Of a stretch of 64,000 nucleotides of DNA, positions 11,948 to 22,921 are shown piece after piece. This stretch comes from Chiua virens. Lineage: Eukaryota; Basidiomycota; Agaricomycetes; Boletales; Boletaceae. The stretch spans positions 1,240,001 to 1,304,000 of the forward strand of contig JAHNUO010000010.1 of the NCBI GenBank assembly GCA_019787685.1, in the 5' to 3' direction. Every line of letters begins with the position of its first letter. The stretch's first letter is position 1. Below the pieces are notes generated by a model. The model did no database searches, was not told the origin of the DNA, and saw nothing but the letters and a program-made list of their open reading frames with translations. The position numbers were made by a program, and so were the translations under genes.

Positions 11948-14301
11948 ATGCGCTCCCTTCTCCTTTCATGCGTTTGTTTATTTCTTGTCCTTGTTGCCTA
12001 TTCAGATGCCGTTCTCTACCGCTGGACTCTGCACGAACGCCGCTCAAGCATCCCTCAGGATGGCACGTATTGGCAAGCACCACCCATCGGCCATCATCCC
12101 GCTCCGCTTTGCACTCACACAGCCCAACCTCGAGAACCTTGAGGAATTCCTCTATGACGTCTCTATCCTGACTCACCCAACTACGGAAAACACTGGTCCG
12201 CGGTCCAAGGTCGCCTCGACGTTCGCCCCGAGCCGCGCGTCCGTGGATGCCGTCCTGGACTGGCTACTTGAGAGTGGTATCGAGGCTCATCGGATCAAGC
12301 TCTCCCCGTCCGGCGGTTGGCTCGGGTTCAAAGCAACCGTCAGCGAAGCGGAAGATCTTTTGCAAGCGAGGTACAATGTGTATGTACATGACACAGGTGC
12401 CGCACACATCGGTGAGTCGTATACATGGGAATTCAAAAGCGCATGTGGCTGACCATCAGACGCTGCCGTTTGATTAGCGTGCGAAAGCTATTATCTTCCC
12501 GAGCACTTGGTGCCCCACATCGACTTTATTACGCCTACCGTTCACTTTGATGCCAAGTTGTCCAAGCGCTCTGGTGGTGACAACCAACTACCGAGGGGCG
12601 TCGGTCAACCTGGCAGTGGCAACGGTCCGAAAACTAAGGGAGACTTCTTGAGTGAGGTCTTGGACCAACTCGAAAACTGCGATCAACAGATCACTCCTGC
12701 ATGTCTTCGTGCTTTGTATGGTTTTACGTATCAGCCGAAGATTCCCGGGAACAACAGCTATGGTATTGGTGAGTTCGGTAACATTGCTGAACGAATTCGA
12801 TTTGAAGTGGCGTGTAGTCGAATATTCCCCGCAAGCATACCGTCAGGAAGACCTCAATTTGTTTGCCAACAAGTTCTCTCCAGATCTTTACGGTATCAGT
12901 CCCAATTTAGTGTCTATTGATGGAGGTCTGTACCCTGATTTCATACGTTAGTTCTAGTACGAGGTTGCTTACACTTTGCTAGGTTCATTGAACCCGCAGG
13001 AATCATTTGCTGTCAATGGGGAGTCTAATCTGGATCTCGAGTACGCCATGAACCTCGTCACAAAAGCACAAAACATTACACTGTACCAAGCTGGTGACAT
13101 GGTGGAAGGTCTGATTGTGCACCACACATTTGTTTTTTAACTGAGAAAAAAAGGCTTTTCCAGGCGCATCCTTCAATAATTTCCTTGACGCCCTTGATGG
13201 TTCCTATTGTACCTTTGAGGGTGGCGACGATCCAAGTCAGGATGGTATTTACCCAGATAATCAACCTGGTGGATATACTGGTCCCGAAGCCTGTGGTACC
13301 GTTAAGCCTGCCTACGTCATTTCCACTTCTTACGGAGACAACGAGGCCGATGTGACACTTTCCTATGCGTCACGCCAATGTGCGGAATATGGTAAACTTG
13401 GCCTCATGGGTGTTACATTCCTGTTTAGCTCTGGCGACTATGGTGTTGCTGGCAATGGGGCCAAATGTCTGAACGCGGATGGTATTGTCCCGTTTTTTGC
13501 ACGATGGTGTGTTCTTACTGAGATATTGTGGACAGGCTCTCAATCTACCAGTGGCGAGATTTTCAATCCGACCTTCCCCTCAACTTGTCCCTACGTTACC
13601 TCTGTTGGGGCAACCCAAGTCAGTCCCAACAAGACTGTCTATGATCCGGAGTCGGCATGTGAACTAGTCATCTACTCAGGCGGTGGATTCAGTAACTACT
13701 TTGGATTGCCTGATTACCAGAAGGATGCTGTCGCTTCGTATTTGAAGCATACGCCACCACCGTATTCTGATAGTGTCTGGAACTCGACCGGGAAGGTACG
13801 TTGGTTGTTATTTGCCTTAGTGACTCATTCACAATACAGGTTATCAGTCCCGTGCATTCCCTGACATCTCCGCCAATGGCGCCAACTATGTAATGGCAGT
13901 AAGAAAACTCATTTTATTGGGACAGCAATCTTGTGTTGGTAACGGATGCCTTGTCAGATTGACGGCAACTTTACTCTTGTATACGGCACGTCTGCGTCAT
14001 CGCCTGTTGTGGGAGCCATGCTTACGATGGTAAACGACGCGCGTATCGCGCTGGGGAAAGGGCCAGTCGGATTCATCAACCCTGTTGTTCGTCCTTCTTT
14101 CTCCTTTGGTAACCAACCCGATTCATACGACCACAGATCTATGCAGCCAATTTTAGCGACGGTTTCAATGACATCACTAACGGCACCAACCCTGGTTGTG
14201 GCACGCTTGGCTTCAACACGAGCCATGGTTGGGATCCTGTCACTGGTCTCGGAACGCTCAACTTCCCTAAACTTCTTGCCAAGTGGATAGCCTTACCTTG
14301 A
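11948..14301 (+). pseudogene. Sedolisin (peptidase S53, tripeptidyl-peptidase type), copy 1, frameshifted prodomain
   Basis: Secreted acid serine-carboxyl peptidase. Starts with a signal peptide (MRSLLLSCVCLFLVLVAYSD) at 11948. From the exon starting near 12479 to the stop at 14301 every exon joins in frame, with the same intron positions as copy 2. The catalytic set is present: GESNLDLEYAM (Glu and Asp of the dyad), SSGDYGVAG (oxyanion Asp) and YGTSASSP (nucleophile Ser). The prodomain is damaged. Compared with copy 2, one base is lost near 12053 and another near 12090, and a compensated pair (one lost near 12165, one gained near 12205) scrambles the conserved [11 protein letters not shown]. 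As read, the signal peptide is not in frame with the enzyme. The catalytic part looks selected, so damage is recent or is an assembly error. Confidence 0.85.
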
Positions 14302-15453
14302 AAGGTGTGGCACGATGGAATCCGCCAAATTTTTCTGCTTTACCGTCATTGACCCGCTCGCTCTCACAAAAATGTAAACTGTTGCGATAACAACCATGCG
14401 CGTTTCAAGATGGTGTCCTTCACCCTCTTGGCGCAATGGAACGAATTTTGCTGCATCTTTCATGCTTGTTCCTGCCTCGCGCTGAGCGTTTAGTTGACGT
14501 GAAGAGAGTTCAATCTAACCTTATGTCGTGAAGTGTTGAAAAGGACAGACCCATGACGGGGAGTCAATCAAATTCACTCAGCCCAAAAATTCACTCAGCC
14601 CAATGACGACGGTCTATGCCACTCTGATTGTAGATAGGACATTCGGTTTAATATTTATGGTCGGATGTGATGACAAGAGAATGTACTTGCATGATTGATT
14701 CTCTGACGGCAACTTGAAAACGCTCGCCCGGGGGATCTTGGAGAGTTGAACTTATCAAATAATCAGTGGTCCAAGTTCGTCCACACCAAATCCATCGATC
14801 TTTCAGCACTTGAACGAAGCCATATGGAGCGTGGTGGACTCAGCCCGAGGGGAATCCGGCGGCGTTGGGAGGAATTAGGACGGGGAGAGAAAAGAAGGGA
14901 GGGTCATGGTGTAGGACGCGCGAGATTGAATCACTCTGCCAGTGGCTGACTTGACGCATAGCTCTGTACCCCACGTTCATCTCTTCAAGTTCCTGGAAAG
15001 CCTGTTCTCAGACGCATGCATCTGCAAGGCGAGCAAGGGAGAACTTAGCTGGTGAAAAAGGCCAAGTTACATGGCCTTTGTTTCCCTTCGCTGAGGTCTA
15101 CAAAGTCCAACTTGAACATTCAAAGTTAACCCAGTCAGTCCGAAGCAAGTCACTGTCTAAAGGCTCGCGCTTCTTATGTGTGGCGAAAATATTTGTACGA
15201 TTTTCAGGTATACTCTCTCCAATGCCGTGACACGAGCCTTGATAGTTTCATTTAGACCCCCAGGCAATCAAATTTTCCCAATGGCCATACCAAATGGACA
15301 TTCGATTTACGTATTATTGCTCCGCACATAATGGTCGAAACCTTCTGCTCATCCAATTTTACTGGCTTAACGGCCTTCAATGCGCGCCGCCGTTATTTAA
15401 AGGCTTCCCACTCATTGTAAGTTTTACATTCCTCACCCCCATTCTAATCGGCA
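14302..15453. other. Spacer between sedolisins 1 and 2 with the copy-2 promoter
   Basis: No gene recognised between the copy-1 stop and about 15200. From about 15230 to the ATG at 15454 the sequence is clearly related to 11700-11947: GCAATCAAATTTTCC, ATCCAATTTTACTGGCTTAA, then GCGCGCC. The promoter was therefore duplicated with the gene. Confidence 0.55.
15394..15403 (+). promoter_or_regulatory. TATA-like element of sedolisin copy 2
   Basis: TATTTAAAGG lies about 50 bp upstream of the ATG at 15454. The same core, T-A-[CT]-T-T-A-A-A with or without GG, sits 40-60 bp upstream of the start in copies 3, 4 and 5, which supports it as the TATA box. Confidence 0.6.
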
Positions 15454-17838
15454 ATGCGCTCCCTTCTTCCATTCGTTTGTCTGTCTCTTACCTTTGCTGC
15501 CTATTCAGATCCCGTCCTCTCCCGTTCGGCTCTGCACGAGCGTCGCTCACACATTCCCTCAGGATGGCGCGTATCCCGCAAGCACCACCCGTTGACCACC
15601 ATCCCGCTCCGATTCGCACTCACGCAGTCTAACCTTGAGAACCTCGAAGAATTCCTCTATGGTGTCTCCCATCCCGACTCGCCCAACTACGGCAAGCACT
15701 GGTCCGCTACCGAGGTCGCCTCAACGTTCGCCCCGAGCCGCGCGTCTGTCGATGCCGTCCGAGACTGGCTGCTCGAGAGCGGTATCGAGGCTCATCGGAT
15801 CAAACTCTCCGCATCTGGCGGATGGCTCGAGTTCAAGGCGACCGTCCAGGAAGCGGAGGATCTTTTACACACGAACTACAATGTGTACGGACATGACACG
15901 GGTGCCGAACACGTCGGTGAGTCGTATGTATAAAAATTTAAGGCGCATTTGACCAGCGCTTCACAATGTGGTTTGATTAGCATGCGAAAGTTATCATCTT
16001 CCTGAGCATTTGGGGCCTCACGTCGACTTTGTTATGCCTACCGTTCAATTTGATGCCAAGTTGTCCAAGCGTTCTGGTGGTGATGGCGAGACACTGAGGG
16101 ATGTCGGCCAGCCTAGCAGTGGTAATGGTCCGAAAACTGCCGGAGGCTCGTTGAGCAAGGTATTGGACCAGCTCGACAGTTGTGATCAACAGATCACCCC
16201 CGCGTGCCTTCGTGCTTTGTATGGTTTTGTGTATCAGCCGAAGGTTCCCGAAAACAACAGCTATGGTATCGGTGAGTTCGGTAATATTGTTTGAAGAACT
16301 CACTTTTGAAGCGGCATGTAGTCGAATATACCCCACAAGCATACCGTCAGGACGACCTCAATTTGTTTGCCAACCAGTTCTCTTCAGATCTTTACGGCGT
16401 CAGCCCTAACATGGTTTCTATAGATGGAGGTCTGACTCTGACTCTACACGTTGGCTACAGTATAAGGTTGCTTACACTTTTTCAGGTGCATTAAGCTCAC
16501 AGGAATCATTTGATATCAACGGGGAGTCTTGCCTCGATCTCGAGTATGCTATGAACCTTGTCACAAAGGCGCAAAACATTACGTTGTATCAAGTCGGTGA
16601 CCTGGTGGAAGGTCCGAATTTGATCGTGCATCACACATTTCGTTTTCTCACTGAGAAATTGGGCTTTTCCAGGTGGATCCTTCAACAATTTCCTTGATGC
16701 CTTTGATGGTTCCTATTGCACCTTTGAAGGTGGCGACGATCCAACTGAGGATGGTGTTTACCCCGATAACCAACCCGGTGGATATACTGGTCCTGAAACC
16801 TGTGGTACCATCAAACCTGCCAACGTACTCTCCACCTCCTACGCATATAGCGAGGCCGACTTGACACCTGCATATGCGTCACGCCAATGTGCCGAGTACG
16901 GTAAACTTGGTCTTATGGGTGTTACTTTCCTGTACAGCTCTGGTGACGGCGGTGTTGCTGGCAATAACCATGCATGTCTGAACCCAGATGGTATTGTCCC
17001 CCTTTCTACATACATAATAACGTGCTCTTACTGAGATATTGTGGACAGGCTCTCAATCTTCCAGTGGCAAGATTTTCAACCCGACCTTCCCCTCAACTTG
17101 TCCCTACATTACCTCTGTTGGCGCAACCCAAGTCAGTCCCAACAAGACCGTCTACGATCCGGAGTCGGCATGTGAACAAGTCATCTACTCAGGCGGTGGA
17201 TTCAGTAACTACTTTGGATTGCCTGATTACCAGAAGGATGCTGTCGCTTCGTATTTGAAGCATACACCACCATCATACCCTGATAGTATTTGGAACTCGA
17301 CTGGCAAGGTATGCCAAGTGGTTTCTCGGATATCCTTATGTCTCTCTCACCATATGGGTCTGTACCACTTAGTCCCGTGCATACCCTGACATCTCCGCCA
17401 ATGGCGCCAACTATGTAATTGCGGTAAGCGAAGTCAATTTATAGGGACATAGCAGTGCTGCTGCTTCTTCTGCGTTGGTAACTGGTGCATTGTCAGGTTG
17501 ATGGTAACTTCACTCTTGTATACGGCACGTCTGCGTCATCTCCTGTTGTGGGCGCCATGCTCACGATGGTAAACGATGCGCGTATCGCGCTGGGGAAGGG
17601 GCCTATTGGGTTCATCAACCCTGTGGTGCGTGCTTTTTCCTCGTGATGACCAACCCGATTCACGTAAATGTAGATCTATGCGGTCAACTTCACCGACGGT
17701 TTCAATGACATCACTAACGGAACCAACCCTGGTTGTGGCACGCCTGGCTTCAACACGAGCCACGGCTGGGATCCTGTCACTGGTCTCGGAACGCCCAACT
17801 TCCCTAAACTTCTTGCCAAGTGGATAGCCTTGCCTTGA
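15454..17838 (+). CDS. Sedolisin (peptidase S53, tripeptidyl-peptidase type), copy 2, intact
   Basis: Secreted acid peptidase, the only copy that reads cleanly. Nine exons: 15454-15916, 15981-16271, 16322-16429, 16486-16611, 16673-16990, 17049-17308, 17373-17423, 17497-17625, 17674-17838. They sum to 1911 nt (636 aa), the usual length for tripeptidyl-peptidase-type sedolisins. Order: signal peptide ([19 protein letters not shown]); prodomain with [19 protein letters not shown] and [13 protein letters not shown]; a variable Gly-rich linker ahead of [12 protein letters not shown], the usual start of the mature enzyme. The catalytic domain carries [11 protein letters not shown] (Glu/Asp), SSGDGGVAG (Asp) and YGTSASSP (Ser). 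The C-terminus [15 protein letters not shown]...[13 protein letters not shown] is the calcium-site region. Likely role: extracellular protein breakdown at acid pH. It is the best candidate for the functional gene of the array. Confidence 0.93.
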
Positions 17839-18349
17839 AAAGTGTAACGCGGTGGATGATCCGCCCAATTATACCATTCTACCCTTACTGACCGATGTAG
17901 TTGAATTCGTTTCACACGGACCTCACTGTCTGTCTACTCTCACACAAATGGAAAGCTTTCCGATACGCATCCCGCTTCGTTTGACAGCGTCCTCTCCTTA
18001 TTCATTCACCTTATTTAAGGGATCTTCTTTTGCATTGAACGGACCTTGTGGCATCTTTCGTGCTTGCAACCCCTACTCGCTTGGGATTCTTCAGACTTTG
18101 GGTTGATGTTGAGAGAAACCTTTCCTCGAGCTCAACGCTGAACGTTGAACATTCAACTTGAATGTAATTCTTGTGGTAAAAAGACACTATCAGCGTTGGA
18201 TGTGTACTTACTTGAATAGGGTTGCGGGGTCGATGCCGACGGAATATTGAGAATCGCTCGAGTGCGATTTAGTATTTCTAACTTCAGTACTGCTCAGCTG
18301 GTTGCAGGGTCAAGCAGAGTCCAAGTTCTCTTCCCACAGGTCCACTATC
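17839..18349. other. Spacer between sedolisin 2 and the F-box-like gene
   Basis: No gene seen between the sedolisin stop and the first usable ATG of the F-box-like copy B at 18350. A short upstream exon of that gene (around 18246-18340, ending at an AG before GTCCACTATC) is possible but cannot be confirmed. Confidence 0.35.
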
Positions 18350-20170
18350 ATGATTGTACAGTCTGGATGCCAAGTATTCGAGTACAGTTGGGAAGCTCGA
18401 GGTCACCGGCCATCCAACTCGACAGAGACAGTTGTTTCTGTATCCTTCGACTACGGTGCTCAGCAGCAGTTTTCTGGTGTTTGTGTCATAATCGGCCACA
18501 AAGACGATGTGTCGGCTGAAAGGATAGGGAACGAGTGGGTACGTGTACTTTTTGTACTCGCAGGGATCGAATCAGGCTGAACAATTGATCTCAGAAAATT
18601 GTACCCGGGCCATTCCCTCCATCCACTGTATTATCAATTGGACTGCCGGCTCTGTGCCACGCGAAACCGAGATCGTTGGACGAAGCGCGTCCTCACTCCC
18701 TACCCTCGATATAAACTTCGAGATTGAATCAATCAGGTGCGTACCAGATACCTGGGACGTGGTCTTGAATTGCCAAAATCTAATAGACGGGGAGTTCAAA
18801 TCGCCGCCGACTGGAGGGCTAACGTTCAAGGACTCGAGAGATCCATCTTGCCCGACATGGCTAGAAATCAACCACCCGTTGACAGCAGACACGCAGAGCG
18901 TCGTTGTTTCGTTCACAAGTTCACCATTCCTGTACACTCCGGGTCGGCGTGGCAGTGGGTATCCTCTCGATGACTCTTCCACTGTCGGACGTGTCATCCG
19001 TGTTCGGCCCGTCGTTCTACCCCATGTTCATGAGGCCACCCCCCTCCCGACAGAAGTCTTGCTCCTGATCTTCCAAACTTCTCCGAGTCATCGGACGTAA
19101 ATAGCCAGTGGCGAAAGGATCTTCTCGCATGTGCATTAGTCTGCAAACAGTGGACATGCGCACTTGACCTGTTGTTGAAGGATTTTCACTCCACCGGCGG
19201 GGCCCGGGCGACCGGATATCCTCCAGAGATTTGCAGCTTCGCGAATACGCTCACTTTACGCCCAAACCTCGCAGTTTCCATCACATGTCTGTCACCAGAC
19301 TACTTTTTCAGGCACGTCCTCTGGAGGTCTCTTTCATATACTCTGGACGCTTCGGAGTCGCCATTTCTGCCAAGACAGTCAAGGCCGCCATCAGAGCGAG
19401 CCCGCATAGAGTGCTTTGTTGGAAGTTTATTGACTATTCTTCGGCTTGCAAAGAATCTTCGATCCTTATCGCTCCCCTTCCGTTGGAACATTGACCTACC
19501 AAATGATTATTTGGACGCGCTGCGAGGGTTGGACAAAATAGAAGAAGTGGACGTGACAGGTGGATTCAACGCCGTTCACCGGGGTTACCTCGCTACATGG
19601 TCCTCCTTGAAGCGTCTCTCGATGTCGATATCAGAGCCCACCCGGCGGAATGACCCTGTACCGACAACCCCACCCCGATACTCCCTCACCAACGCTACCT
19701 TGTGGTCTGGATGCAGGGATGAATACCTGACTTACATCCTGAGCTCGTCCTCGTCTTCACTCGAACGACTCATGATAGCCTTCCCAGATCACTTAACCCA
19801 CAGTGGGTTGCGGTCTGCGTTGCATGGTGTTTCCAAATGTCTAGTCGTGTTGCACGTTGGGATGGGAGGATCTGCACCAGTAAAACTTGATGACGAGGAA
19901 TACGCGCTGGACTCGGTTATCGTTGAGATGGCCCGCTTGGAGTACTTGGCAATCACCCCACCTTACGCGACGCACTGCATGATCGAACGGCGAGCAGAAG
20001 CATTCAAGAAGAGCCATGCTTCGGGGTCGCCTGCAGCTCTTCCAGTGACTAGACTATTGATCGATGCTGCAACACATATTCCGAGACACTTGGAAAAAAG
20101 CAGGCTCAGGCTTCTTACAGCAGCCCGTCAAGTCTGGCCAGGCTGGGAGATCGAGGTGATTGAACCGTAA
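18350..20170 (+). pseudogene. F-box-like protein, copy B, frameshifted
   Basis: Member of a family found three more times here. The N-terminal exon (from ATG 18350) has MIVQSGCQVFEYSWEARGH and ETVVSVSFDYGAQQQF and ends NEW at a GTACGT donor. After a disturbed stretch comes PTWLEINHPLTADTQSVVVS, then the F-box-like motif PLPTEVLLLIFQ. Immediately after it one A is missing near 19078 compared with copy D (which reads IFQNFSES), so the frame changes before VCKQW. The rest runs clean for about 330 codons to the stop at 20170: ICSFANTLTLRPNLAVSITC, LPNDYLDALRGLDKIEEVDV, CMIERRAEAFKK and a final PGWEIEVIEP. F-box proteins serve as SCF substrate adaptors; the target is unknown. The homopolymer loss could be an assembly error. 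Confidence 0.7.
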
Positions 20171-20539
20171 ATGTCTAGGGTCAAAATTGACGAGGGGTCC
20201 GTTTACTTCTTCCTGTATTGTCCCCACAACATTAGTGCATGTAGTTGTATGCACTCGTGGCAAGTATCCTTGAAACCAAAGCTGTCTGGACCCTGCGCCA
20301 ATGGTATGCAATATTCACATCATCAACTCAGATCACGAGGTAATTTTTTTGCACTTCCTGGAAAACCTCCACAATTAGCCCGGGTACCAATGAATAGAAG
20401 TGCGAGGTTGTGTTTCACTTGACTGTAAGTGTCCAGATGACCTCAGAAAATTAATCTATTTGTTGACGAACTCCTCGTCTGACGCGTGAGTTCACCTCAT
20501 CTGATTTCTCCTTCATCAACCATAGATTATCATCCAAAT
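20171..20539. other. Convergent spacer
   Basis: 3' flank shared by the plus-strand F-box-like gene and the minus-strand guanine deaminase. Nothing else is seen in it. Confidence 0.4.
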
Positions 20540-22293
20540 CTATGGGCCGTAGCGTGACCGCCAATGACCTCTCCCTTGCACATACACTGTGCTCACGTTC
20601 CGATTATCCCCACAAAACAAAAACCTTTCCAGCCACCGCCTCAAATTCTCCTCTGCGTTCTCATCCTCGTCCAAATCATGGCCCCAGATTGCAGGGTTAC
20701 CAGTCTCGCGACGAATATTGACGTGCAGCGCGTCGAAGGCTTTACCGACCTCGAACGACCCGATACGGTCGTCGAGATTGCAGACCTCTGCGCCACCTTT
20801 CGTAGCGAGATAGAGAAGGGTGGCGACTGGTAATTTTCGGTTGGTTGATTTATCTTCCGCACTTGCTTGAAGGGCGAGCACTTTCGAGGCCGTACTGGCC
20901 ATCTGGATCACGTTCAAAATGGAAGGATTATATCCCCCGCTGACGTCTGTAGCCAGACCGATCTGTGTATTTGCCCCGAACAACGCAGGTCAGTGCACAT
21001 CGGAAGACCACTAGTCAGTCCCACCTTGATACCATGATCCAACAGCCAACTAACTCTCGCTATCCCGCTGGTCAGATTAAAGTTACTCGTTGGACAATGA
21101 GACACTCTTGCGTCTCGCTTGGTGATGAAAGATATATCTTTTTCGTTCAACCAGATGCAATGTCCCAGAATTGTGTTACTTCGAAGGAGCCCAAACCTGT
21201 CCAGTATCTCCACATAGGAATCAGTTTGAAAGCGTTTCAGCGCGGCCTCGATATCCTGTCTATTTTCAGAAACATGTGATTGAATTGACAAGTGAGGAAG
21301 CGAAGCGGCGAGTTTGCCCAGTTCAAACAAGAGCTCTTCACTGCAGGCAAGCGGGGAGCTGGGTGAAATTATTGGATGGATGAGCGGCTCGTTCGCAGCT
21401 GACAGTGGCAAGCGTTGGATGTGTTCAATGAGTTCAATTGTCTTTTTGAGCGAAGCTTGTGGCGATAGGTCGGCACCGTTGGGTGTGGGATACGGATAGT
21501 CTATGTTACTTATCTGTCCGTTATAGACGCCAGTGCGTTAGCACAACGGACAGTACAGGCTGATGACAACCAAGAAACACGTACGCCGATAAAGGCACGT
21601 TGACCTACGATGTCCACTCTTAGCACGATAAAAGGTTCGAGCCAGTCTACCTACCTTTATCTCGGACAATATCAGAAAGGCGGATGGTCGAAGGAAGGTG
21701 TGAAGTAGTGTAGTAGCAGGTCGTCGTCGCCTGTTGGAAGTTGTCAGTCTGATCACTACAGAATTCAGGACGATCACCAACACCGGACGCGATCATGCGC
21801 TCGACGACATCACGATACGCTTTCTCGGCGTATCGGAGGTCGTGAAACTTGTGTTCTACAGGTATCACACATTTTGAAACCCACTCTAAGAGTTCGTAAT
21901 CTCCACCACTGAGAGGAGCATGTAAGCAAGATCAGGGAGTCCAAGAGACGTTCACGTACACGCCGAGATTTGGAAACTGCGACGCGTGCTGGGTGGAGTG
22001 CGTGATGCATGATTAGCGTATGACAACCAGCAAGGAAGTCGGCGTACGGTATGGGTGTCAATCAAGCCAGGTATCAAAAACTCGCCAGAGTTCAAACTCA
22101 AGTTTACGAGGGTATAGTCTCCATCCTTTAGACCATGGTTGACGACGGTGCTTTGGAGGGCCGCATCGTCGACGTCGTCCTCAATCCAGATAATGTTCCC
22201 ATCTGACCCGACGGCAATCAGGCATCGAGGGAGAGCTAGGTAGTGCGTCAATGTCTGTGGATTGACAGTGGGTCCAAAATAGATGTTGATCAT
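20540..22293 (-). CDS. GUD1: Guanine deaminase (amidohydrolase, purine salvage)
   Basis: Zinc hydrolase converting guanine to xanthine and ammonia in the cytosol. Exons: 22293-22048, 21988-21960, 21908-21782, 21730-21655, 21604-21585, 21513-21025, 20962-20540. Start at MINIYFGP, matching the family N-terminus. Metal and active-site parts in order: LIPGLIDTHTHASQFPNLGV (HxH), ERMIASG-ATTTCYYTTSHL, SIQSHVSEN, TILGHCIWLNEKD, SHCPTSNF and TDVSGGYNPSI. The protein ends close to FCGDNRNVSTVYVQG, as in the family. The intron after ERMIASG uses a GTTGGT donor (21781); read unspliced, this 51-nt intron stays open, so a longer isoform is possible. Residue before the TDVSGG aspartate is Ala where Gly is usual. 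The gene separates the plus-strand and minus-strand halves of the sedolisin cluster. Confidence 0.9.
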
Positions 22294-22921
22294 GGTCTTT
22301 GAAGCTGGGGTCGCAAATTTACATGATATTCGCTTCATCCGAATGACAGCTAGACCGAGTCCGAGCTTCTTTTCTTACTAACATTTCCGCCATGCAGACG
22401 AGGTAAATAACTGTTCCCGCAGATCAGTGATGTGGCAACTCCAGTAGCTGTGCGACTTGACTTCCAGTGCGGCCTCAACTTCTGCCAACCGCATGCCGGA
22501 ATCCTCTCCTATTTTCCTCCAATTCATAACACCGCTCTCCCGAGCCGAGACGCCTGTGCCCCGAACCGACGTTCGCGTTCTCTCTCTGTTCCACAGTTTC
22601 AGCTTGCTGACGTTACTCTAGATTGGATTTAAGTTGCGTCCCTGCCTCTCGACTTACCACTAGCGACATTGCTCTGCCCGGGCCCACCATAAATAAGCGC
22701 AGAGTACATACGGGGTCGTTACAGTAAGAGGAGTTGTGCGAGCACGAAAGATTCCGCAAGATTTGTTTCACCCAACTTGAACAAGCAACCCTTGTGTTGA
22801 ATGGAATGAACGAGCATTAGGAGAGTAACAAAAAGGCACGGGTACTTGTATCGCGAGTCAGTAAACAGTACGACAAATAAACCAACGGATCATCATCGCC
22901 ACGGTCACAGTGAGAGCACTT
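22294..22921. other. Spacer between guanine deaminase and sedolisin 3
   Basis: Contains the promoter of guanine deaminase and the 3' flank of sedolisin 3. No other gene recognised; a 66-codon open frame at 22432 has no family signal. Confidence 0.4.
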
